Assembly: GCA_024642505.1 (NCBI GenBank)
Contig: JAHEAZ010000004.1
Location: forward strand, 44,676-108,675
From: Gammaproteobacteria bacterium
GTDB lineage: Bacteria; Pseudomonadota; Gammaproteobacteria; Steroidobacterales; Steroidobacteraceae
Length of the DNA stretch: 64,000 bases
Direction: 5' to 3'
Within the stretch, counting starts at the first letter, position 1; the number at the start of each line of letters is the position of its first letter. Shown here piece by piece: positions 30,223 through 38,686 of this stretch. The notes beneath the pieces are model-generated. The model was not told the origin of the DNA and did not search any database. It saw only the letters and a program-made list of their open reading frames with translations. A program made the position numbers and the translations under genes.

Positions 30223-30731
30223 GGCGTCTCCCTCAGCATGGCGCGCACCTGATCCAGGTACTCGTTCTCGTCGCCGGGCTTGTAGGCGCGATGCATCCAG
30301 CGGACCTGGCCCTTGCGGTCCACGATCAGGGTCGTGGGCATGGCTGAAACGCCGTAGACCCCGCTGACCTTGTTGTCTGCGTCGTAGGCAATGGGAAAGG
30401 ACGCTGGCGTGCTGGCCAGGAAGCGCTCGGCGTCGGTCCGGTCACTCTCGACGTTTACGGCAAGCAAGGTGAATCCCATCGGCTTGTATTTGCGGTACAT
30501 CTGGTCCAGTACCGGAAATTCCTGCCGGCACGGGCCGCACCAGCTGGCCCAGAAGTTGATCATCACCACCTGCCCTCGCAGGTCCTCGAGCCGTACCTGG
30601 CTGCCACTACGGGTCGGGAGTTCGAAGTCAGGAGCGTCGGCGCTCACTGCTGAACCCGGCCGGGCCGGACTCGCAAGGAGCGAGGCGCCCAGGGTGACTG
30701 CAACCAAGGTGACGATGCGGCTGGCAAACAT
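30219..30731 (-). CDS. TlpA-family periplasmic thioredoxin
   Basis: Start at ATG 30731 (170 residues) with GAGGA about 8 nt upstream; the long open frame before it is antisense or overlapping noise. A signal peptide or anchor covers residues 4-22. The thioredoxin fold has the redox motif WASWCGPCRQEFP and the cis-Pro loop VSAMPTTLIVDRKG. As TlpA/ResA-like proteins usually reduce specific periplasmic disulfides (cytochrome c haem sites or copper-site cysteines), the natural clients here are the CGC-containing DUF4266 peptide or the CxxCH proteins of the divergent operon. Client identity is inferred from gene order. The stop overlaps the DUF4266 start. Confidence 0.93.
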   Translation of the reverse strand: MFASRIVTLVAVTLGASLLASPARPGSAVSADAPDFELPTRSGSQVRLEDLRGQVVMINFWASWCGPCRQEFPVLDQMYRKYKPMGFTLLAVNVESDRTDAERFLASTPASFPIAYDADNKVSGVYGVSAMPTTLIVDRKGQVRWMHRAYKPGDENEYLDQVRAMLRETP

Positions 30732-30750
30732 GTCTCGTTCCTCGCGTGAT

Positions 30751-31425
30751 TCAGAAGAACGCAGTAAGCGACACAGTGGCCTCGAAGTTGTGCGTCTGCT
30801 TGCTCTTGCCGACGACGTCCACCTCGAGAATGTGATCCCTGATGTCCAGGTGTGCTGCCAGCCAGTCCTTGACCAGTACGCGCGCACCGGCGCCCAGCGT
30901 TACCGTGAAGCGATCGTCACCGGCAAAGCGGGTGCTGCCGGCGCCGGCGGTCAGGTAGACCGCGCTGTTATAGGCCCGCGTGCCGCCGAGAAAGACCTCG
31001 CCGGGCAACACGTTCCAGCCGAATCCCAGGCTGTAGTAGCGGAACTCGCGTTCACTGTCGGTCAGTAGCGGTGCGCTTCCCGACAATCGCTCGTAGCTGG
31101 AGATGCCTGCGTCCGACATGCCGTAGAGCGCCTCGGCGAAGAAGTCCTCGCTGATGTGATAGGCGAGCCTCGCCCCGTACACCACGTTGACCTCGAAGTC
31201 CTCGACCGACAGCGAGCCGATGTAGGCACCGGCCTCCCAGTTCTCCGTGTCGATGTCAGCCACCCGGACCTCGCGACGCTCGACCTGTGGCGTGATCACG
31301 GACGAAGAGTCGACGCCGCTTCCGGTCGTCGCGGACCCGCTCGCGGGCTCCGCGCCTCTCGTCGTGGCGCAGCCGGACAGGGCCAGCAGTCCGCTCAAAA
31401 GAAAAATGCGAATCCGAGTTTCCAT
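30751..31425 (-). CDS. Outer-membrane beta-barrel lipoprotein
   Basis: A 224-residue protein whose signal peptide ends in LALSGCATT, a clear lipobox (Cys19). After a 35-residue Ser/Thr-rich linker the domain shows about eight amphipathic strands (DFEVNVVYGARLAYHI, FTVTLGAGARVLV) and ends in SLTAFF with the terminal Phe. It matches the small outer-membrane beta-barrel domain proteins usually found beside an SH3-type barrel partner. The start overlaps the upstream barrel gene by 31 nt, so the two are translationally linked. TlpA follows 19 nt downstream. Confidence 0.85.
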   Translation of the reverse strand: METRIRIFLLSGLLALSGCATTRGAEPASGSATTGSGVDSSSVITPQVERREVRVADIDTENWEAGAYIGSLSVEDFEVNVVYGARLAYHISEDFFAEALYGMSDAGISSYERLSGSAPLLTDSEREFRYYSLGFGWNVLPGEVFLGGTRAYNSAVYLTAGAGSTRFAGDDRFTVTLGAGARVLVKDWLAAHLDIRDHILEVDVVGKSKQTHNFEATVSLTAFF

Positions 31426-32123
31426 TCGTTGGCTTCCTCGTTGTCGTCACGGTCGGTGAAAACGACGTACTTGTTGTATTCGGCCCGGAAAATGAAGCGA
31501 CGGGACAGGTAGGCCTTGATACCGGCGCCGACGTAGGCAAGCTGGTCGGTGCGGTCGGGGGTCTGCACCAGGGTTGCCTTGGGCTGAATGTGGATCATTC
31601 CGGTGCCGATCGACACGAATGGCTGTACGCGCCAGTCCGGACGGAAGACGTGGGTTAACCCCAGTGCGGCGATCGTCCCGTCTGACGAATTGCCAAGCAG
31701 ATGCGATAACCTCAATTCGGCCGCCAGGTGGGGATTGAAGGCGTAGGAGCCATAGGCCGTAAGGACGTTTGCGCCCTCGAGGTCGCCGGCCAGCACGCCG
31801 ACTTCGCGCTGATGCTCCCCGAACTGCTCACGACTGGGATCGTTGATCGCCAGCGCCGTGCCGGCCGGGGTCAGGGTGGTGGCCATCTGGTCGCGGTGGG
31901 CCCAGCCTTCGCGGCCGCGGTCGTCGCGGATCTTGAACCAGTCGGTGCGCCGCTTCAGCACGCTGACTTCCTCTCCGCGCGCCACGACGTGGGTGATCGG
32001 ATAACCGCGGCCCGGTCCGGTGTGCAGCTCGAGGTAGGGATCCGCCACGCTAACCGTCACCGGCGCCGCATTAAGTCCGGTTGGCAGGACGCAGAGCAGC
32101 AGCGCGAGCATCAGGCATCTCAC
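31395..32123 (-). CDS. SH3-domain outer-membrane beta-barrel protein
   Basis: A 242-residue exported protein with signal peptide ending at LNAA. Residues about 22-85 form a bacterial SH3 (SH3b) domain: DPYLELHTGPGRGYPITHV and REGWAHRDQM are typical. The remaining 150 residues are an eight-stranded barrel ending in KLGFAFFF. An SH3b domain on the periplasmic side of an outer-membrane barrel suggests attachment to peptidoglycan. It starts 3 nt after the HzsA-like gene ends and overlaps the lipoprotein barrel gene by 31 nt. The two barrels are similar in strand pattern and may be paralogues working together. Confidence 0.85.
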   Translation of the reverse strand: MRCLMLALLLCVLPTGLNAAPVTVSVADPYLELHTGPGRGYPITHVVARGEEVSVLKRRTDWFKIRDDRGREGWAHRDQMATTLTPAGTALAINDPSREQFGEHQREVGVLAGDLEGANVLTAYGSYAFNPHLAAELRLSHLLGNSSDGTIAALGLTHVFRPDWRVQPFVSIGTGMIHIQPKATLVQTPDRTDQLAYVGAGIKAYLSRRFIFRAEYNKYVVFTDRDDNEEANEWKLGFAFFF

Positions 32124-32126
32124 GGC

Positions 32127-34820
32127 TCAGTCCGCCGGTGCTGCGAAGGGATCGTTGTAGTACTGCGCACCGATGTCGAGCCATTCGGCGACCAGCCGCA
32201 GTTCCGCCGGGCTCAGGTAACCGGCATGGCTGCCGCCGGTTTCGAAGCGGCTGAAGAAGCGACTCGAGGCTAGCGCACCGGCCGGGCTCATGGCGGCTGG
32301 AACGGCCACTGGTACCTGGGTCGGCAAACCGGTCACCGGGTCGGGTGGGCCCGGCACCAGGATGTCCTGCAGCGCGCCCATCACCAGCTCCTGCTCGTTG
32401 TCCCCGAACAGCAGGTCCCTGTAGGAGACGAAGTGATCGGCTTGCTCGGGAGACGGATCTCCGCTCAGGTCCAGTTGTCCCGCTGGCACACGTGGCAGGT
32501 CCGCCGCATCGCGCGGGCTGTGGCAGGCCAGGCAACTATGGTCCTCGAGCACGGTAATTCCGTCAGTATCCAGTACGAGGCGTTCAAGGTCCCACAATGG
32601 CTGGATGTGGTCCGGGTAATGGATCACGATCCGGCACAACGACGACCAGGACTGCTGGCAGTCCGGGCGCGCCGGCGCAGGCGTCTGCAGGTCGCTGTAA
32701 AGGTAACTGATCGCGACATCCGGCGCTCGTCCGGCGGCGACCGGGTCGGTCCAGACGTCCTGGAACACGACGTTGACGGAGGGCACGATCGCGGCGCAGT
32801 CCGTCTGGCAGCTGATTCGTGCGCGGGTCTCGGCCATGGACTCGCCCTGGTCTGCGAACAGGGCAGGGTCCGTGTTAGGAAACGGCTGGCCAGTAGTCGG
32901 TGCGCCCGGATTGACCGAGGCAAACAGCTCGCTGCGGCCGTGCGACAGCGCGGGAACCGCAGCCTGGGCTGCCGCCGGGACGTGGCAGCCATCGCAGGTC
33001 CGGGTCTCGCCGGCCCGTAGCTGCAGCCAGTTGAGATGCCGCGGCGAGATGCGCCGACCATCACGATCGGTCACGCTCACCGCGAAAGGCACGCCGGCCG
33101 GCACCTTCACCATCACCGACCCGTCCGGCTCGATCGGCGCATAGGCTAGAATTTCCCGCATGCCCAGTCCGCCCGCTGCCCCAAATGCCGTGCCGCGAAT
33201 GTCGCGTACTTCGTCGTCAGGAATGCCGACCGCCTTTTCGATCCGCAGGAAACGTGCCGGCCTCTGGTCGGCAGTGGTGAGGGCCGGGTCGCGAAGCGTT
33301 GCGATGCCACCAGGCGCCGCGTCGACACCATCGAGGTCGTAGACGCTGCGGATGTGGAGGATGCCGACGTTCTCAGTCGCCAGTTCGGTGTCATAGTCGA
33401 CGCCGGCAACGGCATCCAGGATTACCGGCGGCAGCGGCGAGCGCGGCGCCAGCGCCGCCACGTCGGTGAACATCACGCCTTCCACCGGCTCGAATACCGG
33501 CCTTTGCGTACTGTCGCGCGGGTCCCAGATAAATATCCCGTAAAGCGGCGCCGCGGGAGTGTTCGCTGGGTTGGCGAGTCGCTCACTGGTGCAGGGCTGT
33601 ATCCGCCCCTGCTCGACAACCCGGCACAGCGACCAGCTGACCAGCAGCCGGTCGGTGCCGTCCCACAGTGGATAGGCCGCGGCATAGCGACCGCCCGGTG
33701 ACGGACCCGGTACGGTGCGAACGTCATTCGACGTCAGGCGTGCCTGTGCCGGTCCGGCGAGACCGGCACTCGCCAACGTCGGCTGTGAATTCTCGACATA
33801 GGTGCCGGTGTCGATGGCCACGGGATCGCCGCCAAGCTCCGTGTCGCCGAAGGGACGGACCAGGCTCACCACCTTTCCGTCCGGTCGTGCACGCGGCGTG
33901 GTGAACTGGATGATCGAGTTGCCGGATCCGGTATCGTGGCTGTTGACCCCGTAAAGCAGCTCGAGGCCGCTGCTGTCCGGCCGGACCGCGTAAAGGTGTA
34001 TGGCACTGCCTGCGGCGTTGTCCCAGCGCGAGAAGACGATGCGTCCATCCGGCAGGACCGACGGATCGAGGTCGTGGCTCTGGTTGAAGGAGATCTGCCG
34101 GATGCTGCTGCCGTCCGCGCTCATCACGTGCAGCACGAAGGCCCACTCGTTGCGGTCCTCATCGAGTGCGGAAAACTGCGGCTTGCCCTCGTCGGTGAGC
34201 GTCCCTCTCGACTGGCGCTGGCGGCTCGATGCAAACACGATGCGGCCGTCCGGCAGGTAGTGAGGTGCTACGTCGTGACCTTCCTCGGCGACGAGGTCGG
34301 AGGTGATCACCCGCCGTAGCGAACCTGCGCTGTGGTCGTACTCATATATGTTCCAGGTTGGCTGCTCGCTTTCCTGCGCACCCTCGATCAGTGGTGCACG
34401 CATCGCGAACGCGAGCTTGCTTCCATCGAAGGACACGTCAAGATCGCGCACGTCCCATTCACCGTTGGTGATGCCGGCCGTGAGGTTCCGGTCCATTGCG
34501 GCGGGCGCCGCACGGTCGCGCAACCAGACGTCGGCGCCTCCCTGGACGGTCCGCAGTTCGCGCAGGTCTTCGTCACCGGTTGGCAGTGCGCGCTGGACGT
34601 AGGCGATCGGAAAGTCCAGGACGATGGGGTCGGCGGCCTGTCCACTGCCAATGTTGACGTCTCCCTGGCCGCCACTGCTGCATGCGCCGAGCGTGGCCAC
34701 GAAGAAAATGACGCCAATCGCCGAAAACGTGATGCGCGTCGCACGCGAGCCCACGCTGGCGCAGCGGTTGCCGCGAGGGTCCACCGAATCGCCACCTGCG
34801 TCACACTTTCCGTCCTTCAT
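32127..34820 (-). CDS. HzsA-like dihaem beta-propeller lipoprotein
   Basis: An 897-residue exported protein. The signal segment ends in LGACSSGG, a lipobox. The N-terminal half has repeated WD/TolB-like blades, with DVSFDGSKLAFAM, LPDGRIVFASSR and LPDGRIVFSRWD, forming a beta-propeller. The central region resembles the middle domain of hydrazine synthase alpha (HzsA), and the C-terminal part has two haem-binding motifs: CDGCH (Cys near 609) and CLACH (Cys near 763). Hydrazine synthesis is not expected in a gammaproteobacterium; HzsA-like proteins occur widely outside anammox bacteria, with unknown reactions. AGAGGA is 5 nt before the ATG. It leads the left operon and is divergent from the monohaem protein gene. 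Domain calls are from pattern recognition only. Confidence 0.8.
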   Translation of the reverse strand: MKDGKCDAGGDSVDPRGNRCASVGSRATRITFSAIGVIFFVATLGACSSGGQGDVNIGSGQAADPIVLDFPIAYVQRALPTGDEDLRELRTVQGGADVWLRDRAAPAAMDRNLTAGITNGEWDVRDLDVSFDGSKLAFAMRAPLIEGAQESEQPTWNIYEYDHSAGSLRRVITSDLVAEEGHDVAPHYLPDGRIVFASSRQRQSRGTLTDEGKPQFSALDEDRNEWAFVLHVMSADGSSIRQISFNQSHDLDPSVLPDGRIVFSRWDNAAGSAIHLYAVRPDSSGLELLYGVNSHDTGSGNSIIQFTTPRARPDGKVVSLVRPFGDTELGGDPVAIDTGTYVENSQPTLASAGLAGPAQARLTSNDVRTVPGPSPGGRYAAAYPLWDGTDRLLVSWSLCRVVEQGRIQPCTSERLANPANTPAAPLYGIFIWDPRDSTQRPVFEPVEGVMFTDVAALAPRSPLPPVILDAVAGVDYDTELATENVGILHIRSVYDLDGVDAAPGGIATLRDPALTTADQRPARFLRIEKAVGIPDDEVRDIRGTAFGAAGGLGMREILAYAPIEPDGSVMVKVPAGVPFAVSVTDRDGRRISPRHLNWLQLRAGETRTCDGCHVPAAAQAAVPALSHGRSELFASVNPGAPTTGQPFPNTDPALFADQGESMAETRARISCQTDCAAIVPSVNVVFQDVWTDPVAAGRAPDVAISYLYSDLQTPAPARPDCQQSWSSLCRIVIHYPDHIQPLWDLERLVLDTDGITVLEDHSCLACHSPRDAADLPRVPAGQLDLSGDPSPEQADHFVSYRDLLFGDNEQELVMGALQDILVPGPPDPVTGLPTQVPVAVPAAMSPAGALASSRFFSRFETGGSHAGYLSPAELRLVAEWLDIGAQYYNDPFAAPAD

Positions 34821-34854
34821 TGGTCCTCTGCTCCGCTTCGTGCGCGGTGCACAC

Positions 34855-34949
34855 GCGCGATTCCATGCTGAACGAGACTAGCCTTTGCACGCAGACACGG
34901 GATGTCGCTGTTTGGAGACATTACCGGCGCTGAATCGCGCCGATATAGT
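34855..34949 (+). promoter_or_regulatory. Divergent promoter region with 9-bp inverted repeat
   Basis: GCGCGATTC at 34855-34863 and GAATCGCGC at 34932-34940 are perfect 9-bp inverted copies, 77 bp apart centre to centre. The right copy lies between a weak -35 (TTACCG, 34921-34926) and a good -10 (TATAGT, 34944-34949) spaced by 17 bp, which would drive the rightward 12-gene operon. The arms could bind one regulator at both promoters and loop the DNA between them. Confidence 0.45.
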
Positions 34950-34991
34950 CGGCCCCGAGCTCGCATCACCGGGCGTGTGTGGAGCACAGAA

Positions 34992-36173
34992 ATGGAATTC
35001 GATCGACGCAGGCAGTTATCAAACGCGACCCGCTGCACATTGACGGCACTGGTAGCTACGACGCTGCTGGCCGGTATGGCGGAGGCCGGGCCGCGCGAAC
35101 AAGCGAGGCGCATCCACGACCGCATCGCGGGCGTCCCGCCCGATGACACGGTTCTCGGGTCGATGGAAACGGAGATTGCCGCCGGCCGGATCACCCAGGC
35201 TGCCTACCTGGCGATGGAGAGCCCGTACTTCTACTCGGTGACGCTCAAGAACCTGGCCACGCCGTGGACCAATCGCGACCGCACTGTGTTTGCGCCACTC
35301 AACGACTACACCGCCACGTTTATCGGCATGGTCCGCGACGACGTCCCGATGAACGGCCTGCTGTCCGAGGACGTGCTCTATGTCGGCCGCAGCAGTCTCG
35401 GTCTGCCGGCAGCCTCGCCGTCCGGCAACGATCACTACGAGGAAATGGAGCGGCGGCATGTCGACCTGAAGGCGGATCTGGTGCGGAGCACCCAATCGGC
35501 GACCTATGGCCTGCCACCACAGGCGGCCGCTGGCGTCATGACCACGCGCGCTGCCGCCCAGGCTTTCTTCGTCGCCGGCACCAACCGCGCGATGTTCCGG
35601 TTCACCGTGCTGAATCACCTCTGCCGCGACCTCGAGGAGATTCAGGACACCGCTCGTCCAACCGACCGGATTCGCCAGGACGTCAGCCGCAGCCCGGGTG
35701 GTGACAGCCGACTGTTCCTGAACAACTGCGTGGGATGCCACTCGGGGATGGACCCGATGGCCCAGGCCTTCGCCCACTACGACTACGACGAGGCCCAGGG
35801 ACGCTTGGTCTATAGCGGCGGAACGGTGCGGCCCAAGTACTACAACAACGCCGAGACCTTTAAGCCCGGCTACGTAACGCCTGATGACCGCTGGCAGAAC
35901 TACTGGCGCTACGGCCAGAACGCGCTGCTCGGCTGGGACGCGAGCTTGCCGGGCTCCGGCGCCGGCGCCAGTTCGCTGGGTGCGGAGCTGGGCAACAGCG
36001 AAGCATTCGCCAGCTGCCAGGTGGAGAAGGTCTTCCGGACGGTATGCCTGCGCCCGCCCAACGACTCGGCCGACCGTGCCCAGGTGGGCTCCATGGTCGC
36101 CTCATTCCGTTCCGGCGGCTACAAGCTGAAGCAGGTCTTTGCCGAGTCGGCAGCCTACTGCCAGGGCGAATGA
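34992..36173 (+). CDS. Exported monohaem protein, first gene of the redox/motor operon
   Basis: Start at ATG 34992 (393 residues) because GGAG at 34981-34984 is 7 nt upstream and a signal peptide follows, ending near MAEAG. One haem motif, CVGCHSGMDP, has its first Cys near residue 246. The region after it, with PMAQAFAHYDYDEAQGR and a C-terminal segment containing Cys pairs, resembles the DUF1585/DUF1588-type C-terminal parts of planctomycete-style cytochromes, but I cannot assign a family firmly. It begins an apparent 12-gene transcript; the next gene starts 10 nt after its stop. It is divergent from the HzsA-like gene. Confidence 0.8.
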   Translation: MEFDRRRQLSNATRCTLTALVATTLLAGMAEAGPREQARRIHDRIAGVPPDDTVLGSMETEIAAGRITQAAYLAMESPYFYSVTLKNLATPWTNRDRTVFAPLNDYTATFIGMVRDDVPMNGLLSEDVLYVGRSSLGLPAASPSGNDHYEEMERRHVDLKADLVRSTQSATYGLPPQAAAGVMTTRAAAQAFFVAGTNRAMFRFTVLNHLCRDLEEIQDTARPTDRIRQDVSRSPGGDSRLFLNNCVGCHSGMDPMAQAFAHYDYDEAQGRLVYSGGTVRPKYYNNAETFKPGYVTPDDRWQNYWRYGQNALLGWDASLPGSGAGASSLGAELGNSEAFASCQVEKVFRTVCLRPPNDSADRAQVGSMVASFRSGGYKLKQVFAESAAYCQGE

Positions 36174-36183
36174 GGAGACGGAC

Positions 36184-38649
36184 ATGACAGGCAAGCTGAT
36201 CCGTCTCCTTGGCCGCGCGCGCGCGGCGTTACCAGCCGCGGCGCTGGCCATCTTCGTGGCAGCCTGCGGGGGCGGTGCCGCCACCGAGCAGAACCCGGTG
36301 ATCTCTGCGCCGCTGCCTGCGGGTTACCAGGGGCCGCCGCCGGCCAGCCAGGACGTGCAGGCATTCAAGATCAACGTGTGGGACAACCTCAACGGATCGA
36401 ACCGTTGCGGCTCCTGCCACGGGGCCGGTGGACAGTCCCCGCAGTTCGTCCGCGGAGACGACATCAACCTCGCATACCAGGCCGCCAACTCCGTGGTGAC
36501 GCTGGCCGATCCGGGTGGCTCGCTGATGGTCAGCAAGGTCGGTGGTGGCCACAATTGCTGGCTGGCCAACGACTCCGCCTGTGCGGACCAGCTGACTGTA
36601 TGGATCCGCAACTGGGCCGGTGCCACGCTGGGAGGAACGCGGGAAATCCAGCTCATCGCGCCGCCACTGCGTGAAGTCGGCGCGACCAAGTCGTTCCCGG
36701 CAAACTCCGGCGCCTTTGCCTCGACGGTGCATCCGATACTGGTCGAGTACTGCTCCCGCTGCCACTCCTCGGCAGCCACGACGCCACAGTCGCCGTTCTT
36801 CGCGGAGAGCGATCCGGACATCGCCTACGCGGCGGCCCGGCCGAGGATCAATCTGGACTTGCCCGAGGAGTCCCGACTCGTCCTCAGGTTACGCAATGAA
36901 TTCCACAATTGCTGGAGCGATTGCTCGCAGAACGCAGCGGAGATGGAGCAGGCGATCCGCAGCTTTGCCGACCAGATTCCGCTCAGCCAGATCGACGCGA
37001 GCCTGGTGCTGTCGAAGGCCCTGGCGCTCTACGACGGCACCGTCGCCAGCGGCGGTAGCCGCCATGACAGCGCGCTGGTGGCCTTGTACGAGTTCAAGAC
37101 CGGCACCGGCACGATCGCCTACGACACCAGCGGCGTCGAACCTGCCCTGAACCTGAACATGAGTGGCGACGTAGCCTGGGTCGGCGGCTGGGGCGTGAAC
37201 GTGCGCGCCGGCAAGCTGCAGGGGCCGACTTCGTCCAGCCGCAAGCTGCACGACCTGATCACGGCCAGCGGCGAATATTCGATCGAGGCCTGGGTTGCGC
37301 CGGCCAACGTCGTACAGGAGAACGCCTTCATCATCGGCTACTCCGGCGGCACGACCACCCGCAACTTCACGCTCGGCCAGACGATGTACGACTACGACTT
37401 CTTTCATCGCAGCAGCACTACGGGTGCGAACGGTTCGCCCGAGTTCTCCACGCCCTCGGCGGAGGAGGTGCTGCAGGCTACCCTGCAGCACGTTGTCGCG
37501 ACCTATGACCCGGTAGACGGCCGCAAGCTGTACGTGAACGGCGCCCTGGTCAGCGCGGGGGACCCACAGGCCGGCGGCACGTTCGCGGACTGGAACGACA
37601 CCTTTGCACTGGTGCTGGGAAACGAGGTGTCGAGTGACCGGCAGTGGCAGGGCGTGATCCGCCTGGCAGCCGTTCATAACCGCGCGCTCTCTGCCGGGCA
37701 GGTCCAGCAAAATTTCGACGCCGGTGTCGGCGAGCGCTTCTACCTGCTGTTCAGCGTCGCCCACCTCGTCGACGTGCCGCAGTCCTACGTCATGTTCGAG
37801 GTCAGCCAGTTCGACAGCTATTCATACCTGTTCGACAAGCCGGTCTTCATCAGCCTCGACGATACGGTGAGTCCGGATGGCCTGCGCATCCGCGGAATGC
37901 GGATCGGCATCAATGGCGCCGAGGCGAAGGTCGGCCAGGCCTACGTGCCGCTCGACGTGGTGGTCAATGCGAGCGGCTACGCCCCGGCCGGCGGCTTTGC
38001 GCTCTCCAGTGTCGGGACCATCATCGCCCTCGACAAGGGGCCGGCGCTCGACCAGTTCTTCCTGACTTTCGAGCAACTTGGCGACCAGACCAACGTGCGC
38101 ACCGAGCCCGCACCGCTGGCGCCGCCCCCGCCACCGGACGGCGTGCCGCTGCCCGCGATTGGATTGCGGACCTTCGATGAAATCGCTGCCTCGATGGCCA
38201 CGATGACCGGGGTGCCGCGCAGCGATCCGGCGGTTGCCGAGACCTACGAACGCGTGCGCGAACAGTTGCCGACGGTCGAGAACATCGACGGCTTCCTGTC
38301 CGCGCACCAGGTCGGCATCGCCCAGCTGGCCATCGAGTACTGCAATTCGCTGGTGGATGACCCGGTGCGCCGCAGCGCCTACTTTCCGGGTTTCGACTTC
38401 TCCGCGCCGGCGGGACAGGCCTTTGACACGGCAGCGGAACGCGACCTCATCGTCGTTCCGCTCGTCACCAGGGCCGTCGGCACCGGACTTTCCACCCAGC
38501 CAGCCTCCGCCGAGGTTCGAGCTGAACTCGACGGCCTGATCGGCCGGCTCACGGCCTGCGGTGCGGGCTGCGACTCCAGTCGTACCCCAACCGTGGTCAA
38601 GGCCAGCTGTGCCGCGGTGATCGGCGGCGCCAGCACGCTGCTGCAGTAG
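36184..38649 (+). CDS. Dihaem LamG-domain lipoprotein
   Basis: Start at ATG 36184 (821 residues), with GAGGAG 6 nt upstream. The signal peptide ends in VAACGGG, a lipobox. Two haem motifs lie in the first 200 residues: CGSCHGAGG (Cys near 75) and CSRCHSS (Cys near 190). A LamG/concanavalin-A-like lectin domain covers about residues 300-510, with EYSIEAWVAP, HVVATYDPVDGRKLYVNG and a jelly-roll pattern. A beta-rich region and a helical C-terminal domain follow, with Cys pairs at the end. A lectin-type domain on a cytochrome suggests binding to a glycan or to a partner protein in the envelope. Closely coupled to the genes on both sides. Confidence 0.82.
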   Translation: MTGKLIRLLGRARAALPAAALAIFVAACGGGAATEQNPVISAPLPAGYQGPPPASQDVQAFKINVWDNLNGSNRCGSCHGAGGQSPQFVRGDDINLAYQAANSVVTLADPGGSLMVSKVGGGHNCWLANDSACADQLTVWIRNWAGATLGGTREIQLIAPPLREVGATKSFPANSGAFASTVHPILVEYCSRCHSSAATTPQSPFFAESDPDIAYAAARPRINLDLPEESRLVLRLRNEFHNCWSDCSQNAAEMEQAIRSFADQIPLSQIDASLVLSKALALYDGTVASGGSRHDSALVALYEFKTGTGTIAYDTSGVEPALNLNMSGDVAWVGGWGVNVRAGKLQGPTSSSRKLHDLITASGEYSIEAWVAPANVVQENAFIIGYSGGTTTRNFTLGQTMYDYDFFHRSSTTGANGSPEFSTPSAEEVLQATLQHVVATYDPVDGRKLYVNGALVSAGDPQAGGTFADWNDTFALVLGNEVSSDRQWQGVIRLAAVHNRALSAGQVQQNFDAGVGERFYLLFSVAHLVDVPQSYVMFEVSQFDSYSYLFDKPVFISLDDTVSPDGLRIRGMRIGINGAEAKVGQAYVPLDVVVNASGYAPAGGFALSSVGTIIALDKGPALDQFFLTFEQLGDQTNVRTEPAPLAPPPPPDGVPLPAIGLRTFDEIAASMATMTGVPRSDPAVAETYERVREQLPTVENIDGFLSAHQVGIAQLAIEYCNSLVDDPVRRSAYFPGFDFSAPAGQAFDTAAERDLIVVPLVTRAVGTGLSTQPASAEVRAELDGLIGRLTACGAGCDSSRTPTVVKASCAAVIGGASTLLQ

Positions 38650-38686
38650 CGGGTCCTTCAACCCAAGTCATCCAAGGACACAGGGA

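Noticed and set aside
32127..34820. Anammox-type hydrazine synthesis
   Set aside because: Only an HzsA-like protein is present; no HzsB/HzsC or hydrazine dehydrogenase genes are nearby, and the context is gammaproteobacterial.
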